64,000 nt of DNA from Flavobacteriales bacterium UBA2306 (GTDB lineage: Bacteria > Bacteroidota > Bacteroidia > Flavobacteriales > Weeksellaceae). The notes below the pieces were generated by a model, which was not told the DNA's origin, did not search any database, and saw only the letters and a program-made list of their open reading frames with translations. The translations under genes were made by a program, and so were the position numbers. This document shows, piece by piece, positions 1-8,636 of this stretch (position 1 is the stretch's first letter; each line of letters starts with the position of its first letter). Location of the stretch: contig DDVS01000001.1 in assembly GCA_002345565.1 (NCBI GenBank), forward strand, positions 490,712 through 554,711. Reading direction: 5' to 3'.

Positions 1-114
1 TTTAAATGCTTAAAAAGTCGTTATTAGATATTTTAGAAACGATTTAAAAAGCAAAAACATTATTTTGTAAATTTACATTTATTTATCAGTTTAAAAAATC
101 AAAATACCCTAAAC

Positions 115-1707
115 GTGCGAAAAATCTTTACAATTTTATCGGTTGGCTTTTCTTTAATAGCAACAGCTCAGACAGAGTTGGTTTTTGTTTTCTTCAAAGA
201 CAAACCTAATAAAGCTGCCTTTTACAACAATCCTTTATCGGAACTTACTCAAAAATCTCTGGACAGGCGCAGCAAGCTTGGAATTGCATTAACAGACCAA
301 GACGCACCTATAGAACCGACTTACATTCAAAATATTAAAAACTTAGGTTTTACAGTCACAGATTATTCTAAATGGCTGAATGGGGTTGCGGTAGATGCCA
401 CGTCTGCACAGATCACTCAATTATCACAACAGAGTTATGTGGATCATGTGGAAAGCTTTGTAAGAAATCCCAATGGCGGTATCCGGAAAGAAAAAATCAA
501 TAAATTCCCAAATACGCAGTCACAAAGCTTAACAAACTTCAACTACGGTAATAGTCTGGCACAGATTAATCAAATCAACCTTCGGCAGTTACACGTTGCG
601 GGATATACCGGCACGGGAATGTCTATCGCTGTTATTGACACTGGTTTTCCTTTTGTTAATACCGGAAGTGCTTTCAAAAGAATGCGTGATAACGGGCATA
701 TAAAAGCGACTTACAATTTTGTTAATAAAAGTACCAGTGTGTACAGCACTTCTCTTAATTCGCACGGCGCTATGTGTTTAGGAATTATTGGTGGTTATAT
801 TGATGGAAATTTTGTAGGATCTGCTCCAGATGCCGATTTTTATCTCTATGCTTCAGAAGATGGAGATAATGAAATCCCGGAAGAGCAACTCTACTGGATA
901 GAAGCTGCCGAAGAAGCCGACAGACAAGGTGTAGATATGATATCAACTTCTTTGGGATACAGTGAGTTTGATGATAGCCGATATGATTATACCTATGCCG
1001 ATATGAACGGCTCAACAACTTTTATTTCCAGAGGAGCTCAAATTGCTTCAGAAAAAGGAATTTTTGTTTTGATAGCAGCCGGAAACGAGGGACAAAGTTC
1101 CTGGCATTATATCTCTACTCCTGCGGACAATGCTAAAGTTTTCACTATTGGTTCTGTAACTTCTGCAGGTAACTCCTCAGGATTTTCTTCTTATGGACCC
1201 AATTCGGCAGGCGTTGTAAAACCTGATGCAAGTGCAAGAGGAACCGATACATATTACGCTTACAATAACTCGTCTAACTATGGCAGCGGAACATCTTTTG
1301 CCACCCCTCTCGCTGCCGGAGGAATTGCATGTCTCTTGCAATCATTACCACAAAATACATCCAGAGACCAGGTCAAAATCAATTTAAAACAAAAAGCCTC
1401 TCTCTACCCTGCAACATCTGCGCAAATGGGTTATGGCATTCTAAATTTATATAATTCATACCAAAGTTTAACGGTGAATGACATTAAAAAACTTAATATC
1501 AATATTTATCCTAATCCTACAAAAGATGTGGTTTACATTACCTCAGACAAGCCTATTAAATCTGTAGAAGTTTATGATGTTTTGGGAAAATTACTAAAGA
1601 CCGATTATTCTGATAAAATTAATGTGTCTCAATTGCCTAATGGTTATTATCTTCTTAAAATCAAAACAGAGACAGGAGAAAGCGTTGAAAAACTGATTAA
1701 GCAATAA
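115..1707 (+). CDS. S8 family serine peptidase with T9SS sorting domain
   Basis: Secreted subtilisin-like protease of 530 aa. Visible catalytic triad: Asp175 in AVIDTG, His217 in NSHG, Ser394 in GTSFATP, with oxyanion Asn324 in AAGNEG. Residues 1-19 form a signal peptide ending in ATAQ. Residues 20-150 look like a pro-region. The last ~75 residues (NINIYPNP onward, ending EKLIKQ) are a type A T9SS C-terminal sorting domain, so the protein is expected to cross the outer membrane and be surface-attached or released. The start is GTG; no in-frame ATG gives a better signal peptide. The gene stands alone, with converging prolyl isomerases downstream across a shared terminator. Substrate cannot be told from sequence. 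Confidence 0.93.
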   Translation: MRKIFTILSVGFSLIATAQTELVFVFFKDKPNKAAFYNNPLSELTQKSLDRRSKLGIALTDQDAPIEPTYIQNIKNLGFTVTDYSKWLNGVAVDATSAQITQLSQQSYVDHVESFVRNPNGGIRKEKINKFPNTQSQSLTNFNYGNSLAQINQINLRQLHVAGYTGTGMSIAVIDTGFPFVNTGSAFKRMRDNGHIKATYNFVNKSTSVYSTSLNSHGAMCLGIIGGYIDGNFVGSAPDADFYLYASEDGDNEIPEEQLYWIEAAEEADRQGVDMISTSLGYSEFDDSRYDYTYADMNGSTTFISRGAQIASEKGIFVLIAAGNEGQSSWHYISTPADNAKVFTIGSVTSAGNSSGFSSYGPNSAGVVKPDASARGTDTYYAYNNSSNYGSGTSFATPLAAGGIACLLQSLPQNTSRDQVKINLKQKASLYPATSAQMGYGILNLYNSYQSLTVNDIKKLNINIYPNPTKDVVYITSDKPIKSVEVYDVLGKLLKTDYSDKINVSQLPNGYYLLKIKTETGESVEKLIKQ

Positions 1708-1730
1708 AAAAATATCACATAACCCCATAA

Positions 1731-1767
1731 AAAAAGTTTATTGAAATAGGTTCAATAAACTTTTTTT
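1731..1767. terminator. Bidirectional intrinsic terminator
   Basis: A perfect 15-bp inverted repeat (arms 1731-1745 and 1751-1765) with a 5-nt loop starts with an A-run and ends with a T-run. It can therefore terminate both the protease gene and the converging isomerase operon. Confidence 0.9.
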
Positions 1768-1788
1768 ATTTTTTGTAGACTAATAAAT

Positions 1789-3165
1789 TTATTTAGCTGT
1801 AACAACAGAGGTTTTTAACCAGTTGCTATGGAATTTACAATCTTTATATTTATTATCAATGGAGATGAAAACAGATGGAATTTTATTATTAACCCATTTT
1901 TCAACAATCTCATTTTTCTTTTTATTAAGTGCCATTTCTTTGATTCTTTCATAATCTGTGGCCATTTCCAGCTGGTGTGCGTCAATAATATCGTTAATCT
2001 GAATAATAGAAATCATTTTTCTTTTTTGTTGATCTTCCTGTTGGAAAGGTTCTGTTATATCATCCTTTTTGAGACCTGCAATTTGATAAGATACCGTAGG
2101 ATCTAGCGCCAATTTCTCCAGTTTATCGGATCCGTCTTGGCTGTTGGTCATAATTCCTGCTGAAAATTTATTGCTTTTATCATCAGAGAATTTGTAAGCG
2201 GCTTCTTTAAAAGATATTTTTTTATCCAGAATTAAAGTTCTGATACTGTCCAGCTCTTTCTTTGAGGAAGCAATTTCTTCTGCATTAGGCGTATTTTTAA
2301 TCAGGATATGTCTGGCGTCATACTTTTTACCATTTCTTTTGATTAATTGGATCAAGTGATAACCAAATTCTGACTCTACCGGATCAGAAATCTCATTTTC
2401 CTGTAGATTAAGCGCAGCAGCTTCAAATGGTTTAACCATCTGTCCCATATTGATATTCTTATAAAGACCGCCAAGTGCTGCAGAACCTTCATCTTCCGAA
2501 TAGATTCTGGCTAAGTTTTCAAAACTGTCTCCATTTTTAATATCTTGCTTTATCTTGTTGAGCTTATCCACAATTTCTTTTCTGTGGGCGGCAGACAGTT
2601 TGGGATAGATACTGATTTTTGACAAGGATACTTCATCTTTTACATTAGGCAACTGGTATTTGAACTGATTATAAAAATCAGTTACCTCATTAGGCGTCAC
2701 GTCTGCTTTATCTGTTATTCTTGCATACTTTTGTTGTCCGTAGTAATTATCAGAATCGATTTTCTCAATTGCCGTTTTCATTTCGTAGCTTGTACGGAAT
2801 TTGTAAGCTGCCAGCATCGCTTTCTCATCCGGAAACTGGGATAGGATTTGGCTGTATTTACTTCCTGCCATTTCTTTGATAGCGGCAGTTCTGTTTTCTA
2901 TAAGGGTATCCTTTTTTGCTTCATAAATCAGCAATTTATTATTTAGGATACTTTCCATAAAATCACATTTATCCCCTACATTTGCGCCTTGCTGTTTAGC
3001 ATAATTGGCTTGTTCCTCTATGTCAGATTCCAGAATGATCTCATCTCCAATTACGGCTGCAATCCCATCTATCAACTGACCTTTTTGTAATTGTGCAGTT
3101 ATTTTCCCACTAAAAAGGAAAGTAAAAACCGACAACATAAAAAGACATTTTGTGTATTTTGACAT
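1789..3165 (-). CDS. SurA-like periplasmic peptidylprolyl isomerase (two parvulin domains)
   Basis: Outer-membrane-protein chaperone/foldase of the SurA type, 458 aa from the chosen start. It has a signal peptide (MSKYTKCLFML... to ITAQ), a SurA_N-like helical region beginning IDGIAAVIGDEIILESDIE, and two parvulin repeats around residues 175-280 and 290-395, the second opening with YDARHILIK. I chose the ATG at 3165. An upstream ATG at 3204 would add 13 residues before the signal peptide, and a TAnnTTTG-type promoter box at 3187-3194 (minus strand) lies inside that extension. It is downstream of, and probably functionally linked to, the larger PPIase at 3232-5064. Overall the pair would serve beta-barrel and T9SS substrate folding in the periplasm (inference). 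Confidence 0.85.
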   Translation of the reverse strand: MSKYTKCLFMLSVFTFLFSGKITAQLQKGQLIDGIAAVIGDEIILESDIEEQANYAKQQGANVGDKCDFMESILNNKLLIYEAKKDTLIENRTAAIKEMAGSKYSQILSQFPDEKAMLAAYKFRTSYEMKTAIEKIDSDNYYGQQKYARITDKADVTPNEVTDFYNQFKYQLPNVKDEVSLSKISIYPKLSAAHRKEIVDKLNKIKQDIKNGDSFENLARIYSEDEGSAALGGLYKNINMGQMVKPFEAAALNLQENEISDPVESEFGYHLIQLIKRNGKKYDARHILIKNTPNAEEIASSKKELDSIRTLILDKKISFKEAAYKFSDDKSNKFSAGIMTNSQDGSDKLEKLALDPTVSYQIAGLKKDDITEPFQQEDQQKRKMISIIQINDIIDAHQLEMATDYERIKEMALNKKKNEIVEKWVNNKIPSVFISIDNKYKDCKFHSNWLKTSVVTAK

Positions 3166-3231
3166 TATTTTAAAATTATTAACCTGCAAAATTAAAATTA
3201 TCAAGCAATTTTGCTGTATTTTATATTATAA

Positions 3232-5064
3232 TTATTTCTTAAAATTTTTATTCAACTCTTCCATAAAAGCCGGCTGAATCTCCACTTTTGTTTTAGCTCT
3301 TTGGGCAGCAATGGTTTTCTGAAGAAATTTTTCTGTAACAGCATCTGTCATCTCAGCTTCTGCTTCTGCCTGAGTCATCTGTTGTTCTGGTAAAATTTCA
3401 TCTATAGAAATCACTACATCTCTCTCTCCTATCTTTGTAACAAAAGTTCCTTTTTTGAAAGGCACCTTATATTTGGTGAAAACATCTGCACTTTGCTGGA
3501 TTTTCCCTTGTTCAAAATGAACTAAAACCTGGTTTTTATCGTTTACTTGATTTTTATATTTTTCCTTCAGTGTCTCCCATTTTTTGGGGTCTTTAACTTC
3601 TTTTTGCAACTCTTTGATAAGGGAAGGATCAGAGATAACCGCCGCTCTAGATTCTGCTCTTTTTTCCCAGATAAATTTGGATTTATTTTCGGTATAATAT
3701 TCTGTATAAAGCTCCGGATGGTTTTTGATTTCGTTTTTAAGATATTCGGAGAAGATATATTCTGAATAAAGATTTTTCCGGAATTCCTCCAGCTCTGGTT
3801 TTACATTTGGCAGATTTTCAAAATTTTTAGCATAAGATCCCATAATATATTGATCTGCCTGATAATTGAGTAACTCTGTCCATTGCGCAGTTGGCATTTG
3901 CTCCAGATTTTTATATTGTGCGTCCAGAGATTTTTTCAAATCTTCATAAGTCACGCTATTTTTACCATAAGTAAAAAGTACAGCTTTAGGATTTTTAGGA
4001 TTAAGATAGGCCTGATAAGACTTTTTAATCTCCAGAAAAGCTGGCGTTTCTGTAAATTGATTCTGAGATTTCAGCCATTCAACTAATTTCGCATTCACTT
4101 CTTCGCCATAACTTGTCCCCAACATTTCTTTTTGAAAAAAACCTTGGTTATCATCCGTAATTTTATAAGGTTCTATGTTATAGATATTGAAAATAAAATA
4201 CTTATCCCCAAATAAAATAGGTTGGGTATAAAATTCTTTTTTCTGGCCTTTGAAAGCTTCATAAACCACATCTGGCAAGATTGGAGAACCCATCACTGCC
4301 CCGCCGGAGTTTTTTTCATCTTCTGTAGCTCCATATTCTTTTACCACTACCTGGAATTTTTTACCAGCCTCCAGATCTTTATAAATTTTGGATTTTGTGG
4401 TTTCATAATTGGCGTCATTGGGAACGGTTAACACCCCAAAAATCATATATCCTAAACTAGGTCTAATATTAACGACTTTTGCAAATCCCACTACATTTGG
4501 CTTATCAATAAAAGTAGAATAAGAATTAACTGGAACATCCTTAATGTGCTGGTACAATTCATAATCTAACATTCCTGGTTTTATATAAAACGGCTTGCTG
4601 GATTCTGGAGTTGCATTTTTGGCCATAAAATCTTCCATCGTCATCTTGCCTGCTTTCACTTGGTTATAAAGTGCTTTATAATCAGTTTTATCGTCCGCGG
4701 TTTTTTGTTTGATGAAAAGCAAAACCTGGATTTCTGTATTGCTAGATTTCACAAAATCCTGAAGAATAGGATCTATAATAGGCTTTGGATAAAATTTCTG
4801 TTGACGTAATTCTGTTACTTTTTGATTAACCGAATTCACGAAAAAATTAAGCGTATCTGCCCTTTTTTCTTTTGCTAATTGTTGCAACAGCATAAATTCT
4901 ACAGTAGAATTAACCGCTTTCTCTGGACCAGCTTTTTCTAATCCATATTTATTTTCTTTGATATAATCTTTTACAGAAATACTGTCATTACCTACAATGA
5001 GATATTGTGAAAATGCCATCTGCGAGGCAAAAGCCAATAAAACCGGAAAAAAAATCTTCTTCAT
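3232..5064 (-). CDS. Large periplasmic peptidylprolyl isomerase (PpiC/parvulin-like)
   Basis: 610-aa exported protein with signal peptide ending in MAFSQ. The N-terminal part (IVGNDSISVKDYIKE, VEFMLLQQLAKEK) resembles the SurA/PpiD N-terminal chaperone region. A degenerate rotamase-type segment lies around residues 215-310 (EVVYEAFKGQKKEFYTQPI-like block), and the C-terminal half is helical and lysine-rich. It fits the long Bacteroidota 'peptidylprolyl isomerase' family found beside SurA-like proteins. It is transcribed in the same direction as the SurA-like gene, 66 nt upstream of it, so the two may be an operon. Catalytic competence of the rotamase domain is uncertain; a pure chaperone role is possible. 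Confidence 0.8.
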   Translation of the reverse strand: MKKIFFPVLLAFASQMAFSQYLIVGNDSISVKDYIKENKYGLEKAGPEKAVNSTVEFMLLQQLAKEKRADTLNFFVNSVNQKVTELRQQKFYPKPIIDPILQDFVKSSNTEIQVLLFIKQKTADDKTDYKALYNQVKAGKMTMEDFMAKNATPESSKPFYIKPGMLDYELYQHIKDVPVNSYSTFIDKPNVVGFAKVVNIRPSLGYMIFGVLTVPNDANYETTKSKIYKDLEAGKKFQVVVKEYGATEDEKNSGGAVMGSPILPDVVYEAFKGQKKEFYTQPILFGDKYFIFNIYNIEPYKITDDNQGFFQKEMLGTSYGEEVNAKLVEWLKSQNQFTETPAFLEIKKSYQAYLNPKNPKAVLFTYGKNSVTYEDLKKSLDAQYKNLEQMPTAQWTELLNYQADQYIMGSYAKNFENLPNVKPELEEFRKNLYSEYIFSEYLKNEIKNHPELYTEYYTENKSKFIWEKRAESRAAVISDPSLIKELQKEVKDPKKWETLKEKYKNQVNDKNQVLVHFEQGKIQQSADVFTKYKVPFKKGTFVTKIGERDVVISIDEILPEQQMTQAEAEAEMTDAVTEKFLQKTIAAQRAKTKVEIQPAFMEELNKNFKK

Positions 5065-5149
5065 TTTTTATTTTCGTCCCTAGAGACAAATTATTTAGAT
5101 TATGGTTTTTATTTTTTTGTATGCTACTAACCCGAAATCTCTAGACCAA

Positions 5150-6070
5150 TTAAATAGCAGATTCAAAAGAAGTTAATTCTTTGAAGAGATGAATTCTTTC
5201 GCTCAGTTCTTCTTTTGTTACCGCCTGGATTCTTTCTGTACCAAATTTTTCTACCGTGAAAGAGGCCATTGCGCTACCAACGATAATCGCCGTTTTCATA
5301 CTCTCAAAACTGAAATCGCCTTTCTTTGTAAGATAAGCTGCGAATCCGCCTGCGAAGGTATCTCCAGCTCCGGTCGGGTCAAAAACTTCCTCCAAAGGCA
5401 AAGCAGGAATTGCAAAAACTTTCCCATCGTGGAACAGCAAAGCGCCGTGTTCTCCTTTTTTGATAATGACATATTTTGGTCCTAGTTCGTGGATTTTTTT
5501 TGCAGCTTTTACCAGAGAATATTCTCCGGAAAGCTGTCTTGCTTCTTCGTCATTAATTGTAATAACATCTGTTTTAGCAATTACCTTCATCAAGTTATCC
5601 CAAGCAATATCCATCCAGAAATTCATTGTATCCAGAATCACTAATTTTGGCTGGTTTGTCATTCTTTCTAAAACCGAAAGCTGAACTACAGGATCTAGAT
5701 TTCCTAATAACAGAACTTCTGCATCGGCAGAATGTGCAGGCACTTTTGGATCAAAATCCGCTAATACATTAAGCTCTGTAACCAATGTATCTCTGGAATT
5801 AAGGTCGTTATGATACTTCCCGCTCCAGAAAAAAGTTTTACCATCTTTCACCATTTCTACCCCATCAACATTGATATTTTTTGACGTCATCATATCAAGA
5901 TATTCCTGAGGAAAATCGCCCCCGATAACAGAAACTAAGCTTACATCTGTATCTAAAGCCGAAGCGGCTAAACCAATAAAAGTGGCTGCACCTCCTAGAA
6001 TTTTATCTGTTTTACCAAATGGTGTTTCAATGGCATCAAATGCTACAGTTCCTACTGCTAATAATTTCAT
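5150..6070 (-). CDS. PfkB-family carbohydrate/nucleoside kinase
   Basis: 306-aa cytoplasmic kinase of the ribokinase/PfkB fold. PfkB signature 1 is visible near residues 26-38 (GGAATFIGLAASA). Signature 2, FDPTGAGDTFAGGF, holds the anion hole and catalytic base Asp (GAGD). The family transfers the ATP gamma phosphate to sugars or nucleosides such as ribose, fructose, tagatose or adenosine; the sequence does not fix which. The length is normal for the family. Neighbours (PPIases and gldD) give no metabolic context, and the gene probably has its own promoter in the 85-nt gap after the PPIase gene or upstream. Confidence 0.88.
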   Translation of the reverse strand: MKLLAVGTVAFDAIETPFGKTDKILGGAATFIGLAASALDTDVSLVSVIGGDFPQEYLDMMTSKNINVDGVEMVKDGKTFFWSGKYHNDLNSRDTLVTELNVLADFDPKVPAHSADAEVLLLGNLDPVVQLSVLERMTNQPKLVILDTMNFWMDIAWDNLMKVIAKTDVITINDEEARQLSGEYSLVKAAKKIHELGPKYVIIKKGEHGALLFHDGKVFAIPALPLEEVFDPTGAGDTFAGGFAAYLTKKGDFSFESMKTAIIVGSAMASFTVEKFGTERIQAVTKEELSERIHLFKELTSFESAI

Positions 6071-6160
6071 ATTTATTTGTTTTTTTCCGAAATCAAATCG
6101 GGTATTTTAATTTATAATTTTAATTGTGAGCCATTGCTCTTGACTCTTTTATCTTGTTTC

Positions 6161-6721
6161 TTATTTGCTTTTCCATTCAAAAGAATCTATTAAATGTAAA
6201 AGGTCTTTTTTCACATAATCCACAGCCGGGCCTAATGAATCTGGTCTTGGGCGAGAATTGAAATACAAATTCCCGGTTACAAAATGCCTGGTACTATCTG
6301 TCACAAAAAACTGAATATTAGAGGCTGTTTGTCCTTTTAATTCATAGAAATTACCGTAAACTTTCCTTTCTGGATAAGAAAATGTTTTGGTATCAATAGA
6401 GCTAGCTTTTATAGTGTGTTCATAGACCATTTTCTCAACTTCTTTTACATGAAGCGGAAAATCATTTTTAATAGGAAAATAGGTAATAAAAACCTTGGCT
6501 TTCATTGTGGGATAATTGAGATAATACCAACAGTTTTCTTTGGCATTCTCTACTTTAGCAAAATCTGAATAGTCAAAAGAATAATTACAAGAGGTGTTGA
6601 ATCTCAAATATTTTGGGTTTGGGTATTCCAGGCGCAAATCTCCTTTAGGTTTTGGGATGGGTTCTTTGCCACAGGAAAACAATACAAGTCCTACAAAAAT
6701 TCTCAATAGATTTTTAAACAT
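6161..6721 (-). CDS. gldD: Gliding motility lipoprotein GldD
   Basis: 186-aa lipoprotein recognised as GldD. It has a lipoprotein signal peptide with cysteine at residue 17 (LVLFSC), then the family hallmark KPKGDLRLEYPNPKY, a Cys-containing YSFDYS region, and the closing segment DLLHLIDSFEW. In flavobacteria GldD is required for gliding motility and T9SS-related surface function; its biochemical role is unknown. There is no acidic surface-export signal after the cysteine (CGKEPIPK), consistent with a periplasm-facing lipoprotein. The minus-strand promoter box (6726-6733) ends only 4 nt before the ATG, so the mRNA may be leaderless. Confidence 0.92.
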   Translation of the reverse strand: MFKNLLRIFVGLVLFSCGKEPIPKPKGDLRLEYPNPKYLRFNTSCNYSFDYSDFAKVENAKENCWYYLNYPTMKAKVFITYFPIKNDFPLHVKEVEKMVYEHTIKASSIDTKTFSYPERKVYGNFYELKGQTASNIQFFVTDSTRHFVTGNLYFNSRPRPDSLGPAVDYVKKDLLHLIDSFEWKSK

Positions 6722-6725
6722 TCGG

Positions 6726-6733
6726 CAAAAATA
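6726..6733 (-). promoter_or_regulatory. gldD -7 box (TATTTTTG)
   Basis: On the minus strand TATTTTTG matches the flavobacterial -7 consensus TAnnTTTG and ends 4 nt before the gldD ATG. No clear TTG is seen at the -33 position. Confidence 0.55.
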
Positions 6734-6784
6734 ACAATAAGAATTGATACAGAGAATTTTGAAAACCTAATTTTTGTTAAGAAT

Positions 6785-6797
6785 AATTGATTTACAG
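6785..6797 (+). repeat. Intergenic 13-mer AATTGATTTACAG (copy 1 of 3)
   Basis: AATTGATTTACAG occurs identically here, at 37098-37110 and at 55507-55519, always between genes. Confidence 0.6.
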
Positions 6798-6890
6798 AGA
6801 AATGTGGTGTTTTAATTAATTAAAGTTTTGAATTCTCGTAGTTTTTACAAATTTTGTAGATTCTAATTTTAGTGTAAGTATAACATAATA

Positions 6891-6939
6891 TTGTCATTCC
6901 GGAGGAATCTCAGCGGTATAGAATCCTACGGAATGACAA
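6891..6939. repeat. REP-like palindromic element
   Basis: Arms TTGTCATTCCG (6891-6901) and CGGAATGACAA (6929-6939) are perfect inverted repeats, with a further imperfect inner match (AGGAATCT / AGAATCCT). It resembles dispersed intergenic palindromes common in flavobacterial genomes (from memory). It lies in the 519-nt gldD-rpoD spacer, which otherwise holds the 13-mer, the longer repeat that follows and the rpoD leader. Confidence 0.7.
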
Positions 6940-6954
6940 AGCAATGTTTTTATT

Positions 6955-7087
6955 TTGGGTGCCTTTCTACACCGAATCCGCAGCCTGGCTTGAGCGGAAA
7001 TCCTTTTTTGTTAATCTTTAGGCTCTATTGAGTATGAAATCGTCTGCAAAAAAGATTGGGAGCGGAAGGCGGATTAAGCTGCCCAAA
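6955..7087. repeat. Long imperfect inverted repeat (intergenic repeat family)
   Basis: The left arm contains CAGCCTGGCTTGAGCGG and runs into TTTTTT at 7004-7009. The right arm starts AAAAAAGATT (7048) and contains AGCGGAAGGCGGATTAAGC. The arms pair imperfectly around a ~38-nt loop. I recall similar non-coding elements scattered through Flavobacterium and Chryseobacterium genomes. No intact ORF is present. Confidence 0.6.
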
Positions 7088-7240
7088 CCTAACAAAGTGG
7101 TTCGACTTTGTCAAATTATATTAATATCTTTTAAAATTAGTTAAAATTGACTCATAATCTGTGAAAAATAAAATTTTTGTAACCTTTTCCAAGTTATGAA
7201 CGTATAATATAATGCAACCTAATAGAATGAGGTTTTTATA

Positions 7241-8107
7241 ATGAGACAATTAAAGATTACAAAACAGGTTACCAACAGGGAAACCGCATCACTAGACAAG
7301 TATCTGCAGGAGATTGGAAAAGTTGAATTGATTACCGCTGACGAAGAGGTAGATTTGGCTCAGAGAATCCGTGCCGGAGATAGAGCTGCTTTGGAAAAAT
7401 TGATCAAAGCTAACTTACGTTTCGTGGTTTCGGTTTCTAAGCAGTATCAAAATCAAGGTCTTTCTCTTCCCGATTTGATAAACGAAGGAAATCTTGGTTT
7501 GATGAAAGCGGCTAAAAGATATGATGAAACAAGAGGTTTCAAATTCATCTCTTATGCGGTTTGGTGGATTCGTCAATCGATTCTTCAGGCTTTGGCAGAG
7601 CAATCGAGAATTGTAAGATTACCTTTGAACAAAATTGGTTCTATCAACAAAATCAACAAAGCTTATGCTCACCTCGAGCAAGAAAACGAAAGACCACCTT
7701 CTCCGGAAGAGTTGGCAGAAGTTCTGGATATGAGCGAAGAAGATATCAAAGAATCTATGAAAAACAGTGGCCGTCACCTTTCTATGGATGCGCCACTTGT
7801 AGAAGGTGAAGATTCTAACCTATATGACGTTTTACGTTCTGGTGAGTCTCCAAGTCCTGATAAAGATTTGATGTTGGAATCTCTACAAATCGAGATTGAA
7901 AGAGCACTTCAGACTTTGACTCCGAGAGAAGCTGACCTTGTAAGATTATATTTCGGATTGAACGGAAAACATCCAATGACGCTTGAAGAAATTGGAGAAA
8001 CTTTTGACCTTACGAGAGAAAGAGTTAGACAAATTAAGGAAAAAGCAATCAAGAGATTGAAACATAATACAAGAAGTAAGATTTTGAAATCTTACCTTGG
8101 TAAATAA
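7241..8107 (+). CDS. rpoD: Housekeeping RNA polymerase sigma factor (RpoD/SigA)
   Basis: 288-aa primary sigma-70 factor of the short Bacteroidota type, lacking the large region 1.1 and non-conserved region. Region 1.2 is at 17-50 (LDKYLQEIGKVELITADEEVDLAQRI), region 2 at 55-130 with the -10-recognition block YDETRGFKFISYAVWWIRQ, region 3 at ~135-205, and region 4 at ~225-285 with the helix-turn-helix TLEEIGETFDLTRERVRQIKE. It directs recognition of the TTG / TAnnTTTG promoters seen across this window. The promoter in the long upstream spacer was not clear to me. A strong hairpin terminator follows the stop. Confidence 0.96.
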   Translation: MRQLKITKQVTNRETASLDKYLQEIGKVELITADEEVDLAQRIRAGDRAALEKLIKANLRFVVSVSKQYQNQGLSLPDLINEGNLGLMKAAKRYDETRGFKFISYAVWWIRQSILQALAEQSRIVRLPLNKIGSINKINKAYAHLEQENERPPSPEELAEVLDMSEEDIKESMKNSGRHLSMDAPLVEGEDSNLYDVLRSGESPSPDKDLMLESLQIEIERALQTLTPREADLVRLYFGLNGKHPMTLEEIGETFDLTRERVRQIKEKAIKRLKHNTRSKILKSYLGK

Positions 8108-8132
8108 GATTTTCATTCTTGGAATGATGTGG

Positions 8133-8161
8133 AAGCAAGACTTTTTGGTCTTGCTTTTTTT
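8133..8161 (+). terminator. rpoD intrinsic terminator
   Basis: Stem AAGCAAGAC (8133-8141) pairs perfectly with GTCTTGCTT (8148-8156), with a 6-nt loop and a T-run through 8161. Confidence 0.9.
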
Positions 8162-8174
8162 GTATTTTTGAAAT

Positions 8175-8636
8175 ATGACTGAAATTAAAAAATTCAAATT
8201 TGTTTCTAATTTAGATTTTGTTTGCCAAAGTTTAAAAGACAAAAAAATATTGTTTGAAGCAGATTGGGAAAATAATATTCTCTATTGTGAAGAAAAAGAC
8301 GAAAAAGAAGTTTTTGAGTTTATAAACAGTTTAAATCTAGATGAAAATGAAGTCGAAGTTGACGAATCTGTAATTGCAGGTTACAAAGAATGGGATAAGA
8401 ATATGTATAATCCAGGACATTTTACAGGAGGACATATGCCTTTTTTCGATAAAGAGAAAAACAATTATCCGCTTTATGGATGGATAACAATTATGTCAGG
8501 AATAATTTGTCTTATTGAAATTGTTAATGCAAAAGAATTTAGAAAATCCGTATTTTGGTTTGATGTAATTATTACTATTCTGATAAGTTTTTCTTTTTTC
8601 TATCAACATTACAAATTTAAGAGAGCTAGACAATAA
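8175..8636 (+). CDS. Hypothetical protein with two C-terminal membrane segments
   Basis: 153 aa, not recognised. The N-terminal ~95 residues are soluble and acidic (FVCQSLKDKKILFEADWENN, EEKDEKEVFEFINSL), vaguely like small putative signal-transducing domains (DUF2007-type), but I cannot claim this. Two hydrophobic helices follow at ~98-113 (YGWITIMSGIICLIEIV) and ~125-145 (FWFDVIITILISFSFFY), with a positively charged end KFKRARQ, so it is probably an inner-membrane protein with a cytoplasmic head. It overlaps the next gene by one base (TAATG), which indicates translational coupling with the FAD monooxygenase. Confidence 0.7.
   Translation: MTEIKKFKFVSNLDFVCQSLKDKKILFEADWENNILYCEEKDEKEVFEFINSLNLDENEVEVDESVIAGYKEWDKNMYNPGHFTGGHMPFFDKEKNNYPLYGWITIMSGIICLIEIVNAKEFRKSVFWFDVIITILISFSFFYQHYKFKRARQ

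Noticed and set aside
1..114. Small ORF or regulatory RNA before the protease gene
   Set aside because: Only AT-rich sequence with no clear box, hairpin or ORF.
3166..3204. Upstream start for the SurA-like gene
   Set aside because: A promoter box lies within this stretch and the signal peptide begins at 3165.
6955..7087. Possible insertion sequence before rpoD
   Set aside because: No transposase ORF, no target duplication visible; size and shape fit a non-coding repeat.
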